Origin: G039029935 sp039029935
GTDB lineage: Bacteria > Chloroflexota > Anaerolineae > Caldilineales > Caldilineaceae
Direction: 5' to 3'
Assembly: GCA_039029935.1 (NCBI GenBank)
Contig: JBCCFC010000857.1
Coordinates: 1 to 6,105, forward strand
DNA: 6,105 bases
Shown here: piece after piece, positions 1 to 5,622 of the stretch
How positions within the stretch are numbered: position 1 is the stretch's first letter
Layout: the number at the start of each line of letters is the position of its first letter
Notes under the pieces: model-generated
Told to the model about the DNA's origin: nothing
Databases searched by the model: none
What the model saw: the letters and a program-made list of their open reading frames with translations, nothing else
Program-made: the position numbers and the translations under genes

Positions 1-147
1 GCATTGGCTACCCATCATTTTGCGTCTTCTCTCGTTAGCTTGGGGCGTTGGTGGTTAGATCATGATATGCCATTTTCACCTGAAGAAATGGATGACTATA
101 TCCAGCAGTTATTGCTTGAACCGCTGATGAATTTCCAGCCAAAGTAG
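1..147 (+). CDS. TetR/AcrR-family transcriptional regulator, C-terminal end (partial)
   Basis: The reading frame is open from base 1 and ends at TAG 145-147, giving 48 residues; the start and the DNA-binding domain lie outside the window. The visible part contains SLVSLGRWWLDHDMPFSPEE, followed by a helix and a short tail. The pattern of a small-residue helix, then RWWL, then a short acidic turn, then (F/Y)SPEEM and a final amphipathic helix is what I know from the C-terminal ligand-binding and dimerisation domain of TetR-type repressors. The ligand and targets cannot be told from this end. It converges on the hydrolase gene, with 43 bp between the two stop codons, so there is no sign that it controls that gene directly. 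Confidence 0.75.
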   Translation, partial: ALATHHFASSLVSLGRWWLDHDMPFSPEEMDDYIQQLLLEPLMNFQPK

Positions 148-190
148 CGTTGCCTATTTTCAATTTTCCATTCCTTCAATTTTCAATTTT
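148..190. repeat. T-rich low-complexity spacer between convergent genes
   Basis: The short gap between the stops of the TetR-type gene and the hydrolase contains repeated TTTTCAATTTT-like units at about 157-167 and 180-190, with a similar CTTCAATTTTC between them. I see no GC-rich stem, so it is not a classical intrinsic terminator, although the T-rich plus strand could help release of the TetR transcript. Confidence 0.5.
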
Positions 191-1837
191 TTAGCGTGCA
201 ATAAACGGTAGATAAATCGCCGTTATTGCATCCATCACGCCCTCATCCGCTGCTGGTTCAGATGGTTGTGCCGGATCAGTGACTGGATCGGTAGCTGGAT
301 CAGTAGTTGGATCAGTGACTGGATCGGTAGCTGGGTCAGTGACTGGATCAGTGACTGGGTCAGTGACTGGATCAGTGACTGGGGCAGTTGCTGGGTCTGT
401 GGGACTGTCCGTAAACGTAACAGGCCAAGGGTCTGGCGTATAGTCTTGCACAAATCCGCTGGCGGTGAAATCTGTTACAGCGGGCGCCGCGCCTGTGGCG
501 GTCCACGCATCGAGTGCAGTAATTGCTTGTATAATCTGCTCCGTTGTAAATGTGCAGTGTCCAATCGAATCGACATAGGTCTGCACCAACAGATCGCTCT
601 TACCCGCGTCCGCCACCAAATCACGATAAACACTTTCATGATTATCTGCCACAAAGCCATCATACATTGTGTGCATGGTTAAGACAGGGTAGTTGATGTC
701 ACCCGTTAAATCTGCATAGGATGCCAAATAGCTTCGTGCCTCTGCTGTCGCCGAATAGACCGTGCGCGCATTCATCTCGGCCAACCACGCATCAGCATCC
801 ACACCCAACCCACTCAGATAGACCTTGTCCGCAGCACTCAAATCATAGACATGATTAAGATTTTGACTCACCGCACCACCAGCACGCCGCTCTAATTCGG
901 CGCGTGTTTCGGTTATAGCATTCATGATCACCAATACCCATAGGCCGTTTTGTCCGTCAACAGTTTGGTAAAAGCTATTTTGCTCATTGGTGAGACCTGC
1001 GATTAGGCGCACAAACTCCGCTTTTGGGAATTGATTCTCAAAATCCAGCGTCAACGGTGCAAGCGCAGGCAATACATCACCTTCAGGAAGGACACCGCCA
1101 ACGAGACGCCCAAAGTAGATGTCATCACGCACATCACCAGGTGTGCCCCAATCCTCTTGCCAACCAAAAGCCACATCATAGGCTAACGCCACAGCCCCAG
1201 CCCCATCCCATGTCATTGAACTGCCCGCCAATGGACCACAGGCTGCCATGACACCGTCGTATAGATGTGGATAACGTTCAATGGCCTTGAGCGAGACCAA
1301 TGTCCCCATTGACACACCAACCAACAAGGTCTTGCTGGGTGCGCCCACCGTACTGCTAAAAAATTCGGTCAAGGCCACCGTGTCGGAAATGCCCTCCTGC
1401 ACAGCCCACCCATTGTCTCGATAGGCCGACCCCGCCAATGCATAGCCTTGCGCTAGTAATTCCGCCTCTACCTCGGAACTGGGAGACGCATAGGCTGTCG
1501 TATTATCCTCCTGCCCTGGATGGTCCGCCTTGTCGCGGATGCCATGTGCATAGACCAAGAGCGTACCGCCATCCCAGCTATCAGGGACTTTGATCTCATA
1601 GTTTGCCCCATCAATCGCCCCCGTGAACACAGTTGTAGATGTGAGCTGGCTGACCGCTGGGACACGAGCCGCATCATCCATAACAGCAGACTCTATCCCC
1701 GATTGTGCCAAAACTTGATCGATATCATCTGCAAAAGCTCCGCCCGCTGCTTGGGGCGCGCAGGCCGTTAGCCCAAGCATAGACAGACTGACTAAAAATA
1801 AGAAACTACCCAACATGAACCGCATATGGTTTCTCAT
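191..1837 (-). CDS. Exported lipoprotein, alpha/beta hydrolase with TDP-repeat linker
   Basis: 548 residues. An N-terminal positively charged and hydrophobic signal ends in the lipobox LTAC, with C26 the expected lipidated residue, so the protein should be anchored on the outer face of the membrane. The body has the alpha/beta hydrolase landmarks: YAHG at 96-99 (oxyanion region), the nucleophile elbow GVSMG with S176, a late acid candidate D393 in MYDGF, and H427 in GHC. These probably form a Ser-Asp-His triad; an esterase or peptidase activity fits, but the substrate is unknown. A low-complexity linker of TDP units spans residues 480-522, and the protein ends IYLPFIAR. The start is fixed by AAGGAG five bases before ATG. 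It is probably monocistronic, reading from a promoter candidate near 1996-2024. The fold assignment is firm; the acid residue is the least certain of the triad. Confidence 0.88.
   Translation of the reverse strand: MRNHMRFMLGSFLFLVSLSMLGLTACAPQAAGGAFADDIDQVLAQSGIESAVMDDAARVPAVSQLTSTTVFTGAIDGANYEIKVPDSWDGGTLLVYAHGIRDKADHPGQEDNTTAYASPSSEVEAELLAQGYALAGSAYRDNGWAVQEGISDTVALTEFFSSTVGAPSKTLLVGVSMGTLVSLKAIERYPHLYDGVMAACGPLAGSSMTWDGAGAVALAYDVAFGWQEDWGTPGDVRDDIYFGRLVGGVLPEGDVLPALAPLTLDFENQFPKAEFVRLIAGLTNEQNSFYQTVDGQNGLWVLVIMNAITETRAELERRAGGAVSQNLNHVYDLSAADKVYLSGLGVDADAWLAEMNARTVYSATAEARSYLASYADLTGDINYPVLTMHTMYDGFVADNHESVYRDLVADAGKSDLLVQTYVDSIGHCTFTTEQIIQAITALDAWTATGAAPAVTDFTASGFVQDYTPDPWPVTFTDSPTDPATAPVTDPVTDPVTDPVTDPATDPVTDPTTDPATDPVTDPAQPSEPAADEGVMDAITAIYLPFIAR
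272..400 (-). repeat. 12-bp in-frame minisatellite encoding (V/A/T)TDP units
   Basis: Eleven tandem units of 12 bp encode residues 480-522 of the hydrolase. On the plus strand the units read like GGATCAGTGACT or GGATCGGTAGCT. The amino acid before TDP varies among V, A and T, and one unit has become TAP. Because the period is four codons, gain or loss of units changes linker length without breaking the frame. The role is inferred to be an extended spacer between the enzyme and the C-terminal tail. Confidence 0.9.
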
Positions 1838-1842
1838 CGTTA

Positions 1843-1848
1843 CTCCTT
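1843..1848 (-). promoter_or_regulatory. Strong ribosome binding site of the lipoprotein hydrolase
   Basis: The minus strand reads AAGGAG, then TAACG, then ATG. This near-perfect Shine-Dalgarno sequence at five-base spacing selects the ATG at 1837 over the in-frame ATG four codons later. Confidence 0.85.
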
Positions 1849-1894
1849 GTGTTGATATTGTATTCTAACTACTCAAGTATAAATTATCGACAAA

Positions 1895-1967
1895 TGATTA
1901 ATTGTTGAATTGTTGTTATCATTAATCATTCAACAATTCAACAATTCAACAATTCACAAATTAATCA
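1895..1967. repeat. 73-bp AT-rich inverted-repeat element with octamer tandem repeats
   Basis: The ends 1895-1915 and 1947-1967 are inverted copies of 21 bp matching at 19 positions, beginning TGATTAATT and ending GAATTGTTG. Inside, CAACAATT is repeated three times in tandem at 1931-1954. The best hairpin pairs 1901-1915 with 1931-1945, 15 bp without mismatch around a 15-nt loop; other registers shifted by 8 bp are possible. I find no target duplication at its edges. If the promoter candidate at 1996-2024 is right, this element is transcribed into the 5' leader of the hydrolase mRNA. It is probably a dispersed genomic repeat. Confidence 0.75.
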
Positions 1968-1995
1968 CTCTTCACTATACCTTTAACTAACGCAT

Positions 1996-2024
1996 ATTGT
2001 ATAATGCTTCGGCACGTGGTCCAA
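1996..2024 (-). promoter_or_regulatory. Sigma70-like promoter candidate for the lipoprotein hydrolase
   Basis: The minus strand has TTGGAC (2019-2024), a 17-bp spacer and TACAAT (1996-2001), which matches five of six bases of TATAAT. Initiation would be near 1989, giving a leader of about 150 nt. Its position just after the terminator at 2051-2082 supports the call; the -35 match is modest. Confidence 0.4.
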
Positions 2025-2050
2025 AGAGATTGGGCATAGTCATGAACATT

Positions 2051-2082
2051 AAAAAAGAGTGGCCCCAACAACTGGACCACTC
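2051..2082 (-). terminator. Intrinsic terminator after the diguanylate cyclase
   Basis: On the minus strand GAGTGGTCC pairs with GGGCCACTC, nine pairs including one U-G wobble, around an 8-nt loop, and six T follow directly. On the plus strand the wobble becomes a C-A mismatch and no T tract follows, so the signal is directed to minus-strand transcripts. Confidence 0.75.
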
Positions 2083-2127
2083 TCATGCAAACACGTTTAT
2101 CTTTGATTGAATAGGAAATTATAAAAT

Positions 2128-2174
2128 CAGGTGGTCAACTTGTCAGCCTAAAATGCTGACAAGCTGACCACCTG
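2128..2174 (-). terminator. 20-bp stem-loop 18 nt after the diguanylate cyclase stop
   Basis: Arms 2128-2147 and 2155-2174 are inverted repeats of 20 bp with one mismatch and a 7-nt loop. In minus-strand RNA the mismatch is a G-U wobble, so the stem is continuous there; ATTTTATAATTT follows. It probably acts with the next stem-loop as a tandem terminator or as a 3'-end stabiliser. On the plus strand TTTTTT also follows at 2181-2186, but six bases beyond the stem, so plus-strand termination is possible but weaker. Confidence 0.6.
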
Positions 2175-2192
2175 ACAAGCTTTTTTAAACAG

Positions 2193-3299
2193 CTACGTCA
2201 CAACTTCGGTGACTTGCTCATGCGTCTCCTTTACATCCTCATGATGATCATTTTTGCAACGAGCAAGATGAACCGCATTCCCACCGCTCTTTTTGGCCGC
2301 GTACATCGCATCGTCGGCAAAATCAAAGAGCGTATGAATGGTGGGGGTGCATTCGTTAAACTCGGCGACCCCAACGCTCACGGTCAGCGAGATGGGACCC
2401 GCATCCGTCTCCACGGGAATGGTTTCGATAAAATTGCGGATTGATTCGGCTGCCCACATTGCTGCCGGCAAATCGGTTTCGAGTAACATGATGACAAACT
2501 CTTCACCGCCATACCGCCCGATTAAATCCACTTCACTAACATTCCGGCGTAGATGCCGAGCGACCCCTTTCAACACTTGGTCACCAACCAGATGCCCATA
2601 GGTGTCGTTGACACTTTTGAAGCGGTCGATGTCGATAAACAATGCTGCTAGTGGATAGCCTGCCTGGCGAGAGCGATTTAGCTCATGCGCCGCCATTTGA
2701 TAGATATAGTGGCGGTTATAGACACCTGTCAGATGATCCGTCGTTGCCATGTGCTGCATTCGGGCAAAAAGACGGACGTTGAGCACTGTGCTGGCGGCTC
2801 GCCCCGCAAGGACGGTTAGGAAGTCGATGTCCTCTTTTGTGTAGTTACGTGGTTCGGTGTCCAGTGCATAGAGGACGCCTTGGATTTCACCCGCACTAAT
2901 CAGAGGAACCCCGACATAGGCTTTGAACCCATTCTCCTCCATCATCGGATTTAACTGTGAGTCGTCTGTGCTGACATCGGCCACAATCACAGGTTGTCGA
3001 TTTTCGACAATCCACCGTGTTGTGCCGTTGGAACGTACACGTTCCGCTGCCGTTTGCGGTGATTGGTTGGGGACAGTCGATGCGCTGATAAAAAATTCTT
3101 CGTCATCCTGATCCCAAAGAATGATGCTGGCTCCTCCGCTGGATGGCAAAAGCATCTCGGTCACTTCCACAATGCGTGCTAAAGTTGCCTGAAAGTCACT
3201 AGGTTGCTCGATTAGTTCGATTTCGGCAAGGGCGTTGATGCGATGGTATTGTTTTTCGAGCTCCGTTGTAAGCTTGGAAGACATTGGTTTTATATTCAT
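2193..3299 (-). CDS. GAF-GGDEF diguanylate cyclase
   Basis: 368 residues, no signal peptide or membrane segment, so cytoplasmic. A short N-terminal helix (about 5-30) leads into a GAF domain (about 30-180, with the typical KAYVGVPLISAGEIQGVLYA strand pair near 127-146), then a GGDEF domain (about 184-345). It has DHLTGVYNRH, the metal-binding segment FIDIDRFKSVNDTYGH with D223, and the active-site loop GGEEF at 264-268, so it should condense two GTP to cyclic di-GMP, with the GAF domain sensing a small ligand or redox state. The inhibitory I-site, usually RxxD before the GGEEF loop, reads SEVD at 255-258; the arginine is missing, so product inhibition is probably weak or absent. The ATG at 3299 has only a weak AGGT-type ribosome binding site. 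The tail after about 348 is charged and His-rich and looks non-domain. The output pathway is not shown by the neighbours. Confidence 0.93.
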   Translation of the reverse strand: MNIKPMSSKLTTELEKQYHRINALAEIELIEQPSDFQATLARIVEVTEMLLPSSGGASIILWDQDDEEFFISASTVPNQSPQTAAERVRSNGTTRWIVENRQPVIVADVSTDDSQLNPMMEENGFKAYVGVPLISAGEIQGVLYALDTEPRNYTKEDIDFLTVLAGRAASTVLNVRLFARMQHMATTDHLTGVYNRHYIYQMAAHELNRSRQAGYPLAALFIDIDRFKSVNDTYGHLVGDQVLKGVARHLRRNVSEVDLIGRYGGEEFVIMLLETDLPAAMWAAESIRNFIETIPVETDAGPISLTVSVGVAEFNECTPTIHTLFDFADDAMYAAKKSGGNAVHLARCKNDHHEDVKETHEQVTEVVT

Positions 3300-3445
3300 A
3301 CGTTACCTACGAACTCTACTTAAATTTCACCGCTCATATCAAAAAGTATACAAACCCAATGATTTTGCCTTTAAGACGAAATCATCCAGTAAATGTTGGT
3401 GTTTGCATCCTTACTGACTATGAGCCAATTGCGCTGTGTAAGCTG

Positions 3446-3504
3446 GCGTTTACGTCTGGCGTGATGTAGAAACTGTTTCTGTCTGAATGAATGACGTTAA
3501 ACGC
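3446..3504. repeat. Concentric inverted repeats, possible operator
   Basis: GCGTTTACGTC at 3446-3456 is mirrored by GACGTTAAACGC at 3493-3504, differing only by one extra A. At the same centre lies the perfect dyad AGAAAC-T-GTTTCT at 3468-3480. The two symmetries share a centre within one base. This could be a regulator binding site for one of the divergent genes, or a remnant of a palindromic repeat. Confidence 0.4.
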
Positions 3505-3611
3505 TATGTGAAAGTTGTATAGATTTTGCTAAATCAAACATTACTCATGGTTACACACACTATAGGATTGAGTAATAGCGTAATGCGCTACGACGATTGT
3601 CGCTCATCATT

Positions 3612-3640
3612 TTGCCTGAATGCTTATATGTAGGTATAAC
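3612..3640 (+). promoter_or_regulatory. Sigma70-like promoter candidate for the methyltransferase
   Basis: TTGCCT (3612-3617), a 17-bp spacer and TATAAC (3635-3640). Initiation near 3647 would leave a leader of about 170 nt that includes the hairpin at 3673-3692. I found nothing better closer to the gene. Confidence 0.35.
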
Positions 3641-3672
3641 TGTTCTTTCTCCTTTCATTGTTCCCACCATTA

Positions 3673-3692
3673 CCTGTAAATTTGCTTACAGG
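3673..3692. repeat. Small perfect hairpin CCTGTAA / TTACAGG
   Basis: Seven-bp perfect inverted repeat with a 6-nt loop (ATTTGC). No T tract follows on either strand, so it is not a terminator. It could be an operator half-site pair or a leader structure. Confidence 0.4.
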
Positions 3693-3819
3693 CCACACTC
3701 AAAATTTTAATTTGGGCTTCTCATGTATATGTGACATGGTAGATTGATTTTGGATACTTGCCAAGCAAGTTTTATCAGTGAATGACAGCAAAATGTAATG
3801 TTTCAATAGAATTGTTTTG

Positions 3820-4737
3820 ATGAAATTAGAAGGTCAGATCACACGTGGCAAAACCGCACACAACCGGCTGCGCCGCGTGGACACGTTTTTAATGATGTAT
3901 GATGCGCCCTTGATTCGCCGCGTGGATGGCTTATTTGCCCATGCCATGTTTGTGGATGTAGGATTTGGTGCGGAGCCGATTACAACCCTCGAAAGCGCAT
4001 CGCGTCTGCGCCAGATTGCCCCAACCCTTCCTGTGCTTGGTGTAGAAATTGATCCCGAACGGGTCGCTGCGGCCCAGCCCTTTGCCGATGAGTTGACCCA
4101 TTTTCGGCTGGGTGGCTTTAACCTGCCCTTGAACACAGAGCCACCCCACAATGAAAGCGTTCGGCTTATCCGTGCATTCAATGTGCTGCGTCAATATGAC
4201 GAATCTGCTGTACTAGACGCCCATCAACGGTTGAGTACCTATGTCTTGCCCGGTGGCCTGATGATTGAAGGCACATCCGATCCCTATGGCCGTCTCTGGG
4301 TTGCCAATCTGCTGCGAAGAAATGTGGCATGGACATCCTTGTCCGTGTCGAGCGAAGCTCGAAATGTTTTAACGACAAAAGCAGTACCAACATCCCTGCC
4401 CGTGTCGAGCGAAGCTCGAAACACATCTTGGTATCACGAAGGGCTAGTCTTTAGCACCAATTTCCGCTGGGGCTTTGACCCCAAAGATTTTCAGGCAGTG
4501 CTACCCAAAAACCACATCCATCATATGGTCTCTGGTGAACCCATCTATACATTTTTTGAGTTGTGGAAACAGGCCACGCGTGAAACGGTTGCCATGAAGA
4601 CATGGGGGCTGCGACAGTGGTTTGTGGCGAGTGCCGAGCGGTTGGCGGAGTATGGACAGAGTCATGGGTTTGTTGTGAATACACAGAAGAAATGGCTGCA
4701 GAAGGGTTTTCTGATTGTGTCTTTACCTCTATTGTAG
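3820..4737 (+). CDS. Class I SAM-dependent methyltransferase with in-frame palindromic insertion
   Basis: 305 residues from ATG 3820; a TTG three bases earlier is also in frame, and neither has a clear ribosome binding site. The N-terminus has RGKTAHNRLRRVD, then SAM-binding motif I FVDVGFGAEPITTLE with D46-G48-G50, and the ribose-binding acid in GVEIDPERVAAA (E76/D78). Next come RAFNVLRQYDE near 119-128, LPGGLMIEGTSDPYGR near 143-158, and IHHMVSGEPIY in the C-terminal half. This order matches a class I methyltransferase family that I recall as common in Actinobacteria; its substrate is not known to me. Residues about 168-204 are extra for the family and hold TSLSVSSEARN and TSLPVSSEARN, 19 residues apart, encoded by two palindromic repeat copies. 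The frame is kept and the core motifs are intact, so it may be functional. Its end overlaps the end of the opposing PIN pseudogene by 9 bp. Confidence 0.88.
   Translation: MKLEGQITRGKTAHNRLRRVDTFLMMYDAPLIRRVDGLFAHAMFVDVGFGAEPITTLESASRLRQIAPTLPVLGVEIDPERVAAAQPFADELTHFRLGGFNLPLNTEPPHNESVRLIRAFNVLRQYDESAVLDAHQRLSTYVLPGGLMIEGTSDPYGRLWVANLLRRNVAWTSLSVSSEARNVLTTKAVPTSLPVSSEARNTSWYHEGLVFSTNFRWGFDPKDFQAVLPKNHIHHMVSGEPIYTFFELWKQATRETVAMKTWGLRQWFVASAERLAEYGQSHGFVVNTQKKWLQKGFLIVSLPLL
4333..4421. repeat. Two copies of a palindromic repeat inserted in a coding region
   Basis: Copies of 32 bp at 4333-4364 and 4390-4421 differ at two positions and lie exactly 57 bp apart (19 codons). The core of each is TCGAGC-GAA-GCTCGA, a 6-bp stem with a GAA triloop (4348-4362 and 4405-4419); it contains GCGAAGC, known to form an exceptionally stable mini-hairpin in DNA. 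In the gene's frame the palindrome is read as S-S-E-A-R. The resemblance is to REP-like dispersed repeats, and to the palindromic elements of Rickettsia that enter genes in frame. Confidence 0.8.
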
Positions 4738-4830
4738 CGATTCTCGGACATGCTCAATCCCCAATACTGGGCAAATGACATCAAAACTGGCATCCGTTGT
4801 CCACAGTACAGCGTCAGTGGGTGTCTGTAA

Positions 4831-4967
4831 GGCCATTCCACAGAATAAAATACCCGTTCAGTAGGCAGCACCCAAAGGGTTCCTGCCTCTGGGGACCGTG
4901 CCGGCTCGACCCGCACGAGGGCGTGCTAACTGAACGAATCTTGGGTAATTATTTTTGTGGAATGGCC
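4831..4967. mobile_element. 137-bp MITE-like element with TAA target duplication
   Basis: The element is flanked by direct TAA copies at 4828-4830 and 4968-4970. Its terminal inverted repeats begin GGCCATTCCACA, perfect over 12 bp, then continue imperfectly through ACCC and GTTCAGT to about 4873 and 4919. The centre is rich in secondary structure: AGGCAG...CTGCCT (4863-4888) encloses ACCC-AAA-GGGT, and GCACG-AGGG-CGTGC lies at 4913-4926. It is too small to encode a transposase, so it must be moved in trans. A 3-bp T-N-A target is known for the IS1031-type groups of the IS5 family; that assignment is inference. Its removal with one TAA rejoins the PIN-domain frame. Confidence 0.85.
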
Positions 4968-5527
4968 TAAGGCAATAATTACATCACCCAATGTCTTGCA
5001 AATGTTTCCTTGCGCATCGGTTGGTTTTGCCAGTACACGTTCACATGCCTCTGCCATTTTGGGATAGCCGTCGCGCAATGCTGGTGCTAGGGCCTCTAAC
5101 TGCACCCGGTGATTCTGCAAAAATTCGACAATATGACAGGGCATTTCACCACGCCGATAAGGAATGTCGGGGTCAAGCTGATAGCCGTTTTCATGTGGAA
5201 TTGCACGTAAATCCATCAATGGACAGCCGATAGAATCAGGAAGTTCGGTGACATTTTGATCAAAGAGGTTTGCAAACTTATACTCTATCATTGCCTCTAA
5301 TCGAAACAGAAATGAAGGCATTTCGCGTCCATATAGCCTCGCTATCGTCGTTAAAATCGATACCATTTTCATTCTATCACGACCAAAAGTTGCCATTAAA
5401 ATACGAGCCTGGGTTTCATCTATCGCCGTTGTAGGATTGCGTTGGTATTCCTCTTGGAGCATTTGATGCAATTGCATACATGGTTCTAGCCAACGGAGAT
5501 ATTCCATGCGGACATAGCGCGAAGTAA

Positions 5528-5535
5528 CACAAGCG
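5528..5535. repeat. 8-bp target site duplication, left copy
   Basis: CACAAGCG on the plus strand, identical to 5615-5622. The two copies border the 79-bp element exactly, and one copy is original PIN gene sequence encoding part of N-A-C-V. Confidence 0.88.
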
Positions 5536-5614
5536 GTAATTGTTCAGCCCCCTGTCGGTTGAGCCTGTCGAAACCGCCCCCCCCTTCGACAGGCTCAGGG
5601 GTCTGAATGGTTAC
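5536..5614. mobile_element. 79-bp MITE-like element with IS66-type ends
   Basis: The ends are GTAATTGTTCAG (5536-5547) and CTGAATGGTTAC (5603-5614), inverted repeats matching at 9 of 12 positions and starting GTAA. Flanking 8-bp direct repeats CACAAGCG are perfect. GTAA termini with 8-bp target duplications are the known pattern of the IS66 family, so an IS66 transposase elsewhere in the genome is the likely mover. The core is a perfect 13-bp inverted repeat, TGAGCCTGTCGAA (5560-5572) and TTCGACAGGCTCA (5585-5597), around a C-rich 12-nt loop; this resembles the REP-like TTCGACAGGCTCAGG repeats seen in many genomes. No coding capacity. Confidence 0.87.
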
Positions 5615-5622
5615 CACAAGCG
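5615..5622. repeat. 8-bp target site duplication, right copy
   Basis: CACAAGCG, the partner of 5528-5535. See the 79-bp element between them. Confidence 0.88.

Larger units (their letters stand above)
1838..2192. other. 355-bp noncoding region between two minus-strand genes
   Basis: No credible ORF lies here. Reading in the direction of transcription (minus strand) the order is: a 20-bp stem-loop just after the diguanylate cyclase stop, a second stem-loop followed by six T, a sigma70-like promoter candidate, a 73-bp inverted-repeat element, and the hydrolase ribosome binding site. The order terminator-terminator-promoter-leader suggests the two genes are separate transcription units. Confidence 0.7.
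3300..3819. other. 520-bp divergent intergenic region
   Basis: It lies between the divergent diguanylate cyclase and methyltransferase genes. I see no convincing coding sequence; short plus-strand frames that start inside the cyclase gene have no recognisable composition. It contains a concentric dyad at 3446-3504, a plus-strand promoter candidate at 3612-3640 and a small hairpin at 3673-3692. For the leftward gene the only -10-like match I found is TATACT (minus strand, 3345-3350), with no good -35 element. Confidence 0.6.

Noticed and set aside
272..400. CRISPR-like array
   Set aside because: The repeats are 12 bp, contiguous, in frame with the hydrolase and without spacers, so it is a coding minisatellite.
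266..682. 138-residue plus-strand ORF rich in Trp, Ser and Asp
   Set aside because: It is the antisense reading of the TDP minisatellite and hydrolase gene; the repetitive WISD pattern is a by-product of the 12-bp repeat.
1895..1967. A third transposon-type insertion
   Set aside because: The inverted ends are clear, but the flanking bases (AAA on the left, CTC on the right) show no target duplication, so I call it only a repeat.
3235..3469. Short plus-strand ORFs at 3235-3417 and 3284-3469
   Set aside because: Both begin inside the diguanylate cyclase gene on the other strand, have no ribosome binding site and no recognisable motif, and lie over the cyclase promoter region.
3756..3774. ACTTG-CCAAG-CAAGT followed by TTT as a terminator
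   Set aside because: The stem is only 5 bp and AT-rich with a very short T run, and it lies upstream of the methyltransferase start where a terminator has no evident role.
4662..4916. 84-residue minus-strand ORF starting at GTG
   Set aside because: It runs through the centre of the 137-bp element, then out of frame through the PIN gene tail and into the methyltransferase end. The PIN reading in the neighbouring frame explains the sequence better.
4926..5507. 193-residue minus-strand ORF as an intact independent gene
   Set aside because: Its ATG lies inside the PIN motif VRMEYLR with no ribosome binding site, its last 13 residues come from the 137-bp element, and the frame continues upstream through the 79-bp element to a proper start. 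It is the middle piece of a pseudogene.
5544..5597. Read-through or recoding of the two in-frame TGA codons
   Set aside because: The residues between them have no PIN character, the segment has exact target duplications, and TGA serves as the normal stop of the gene directly upstream (5732-5734).
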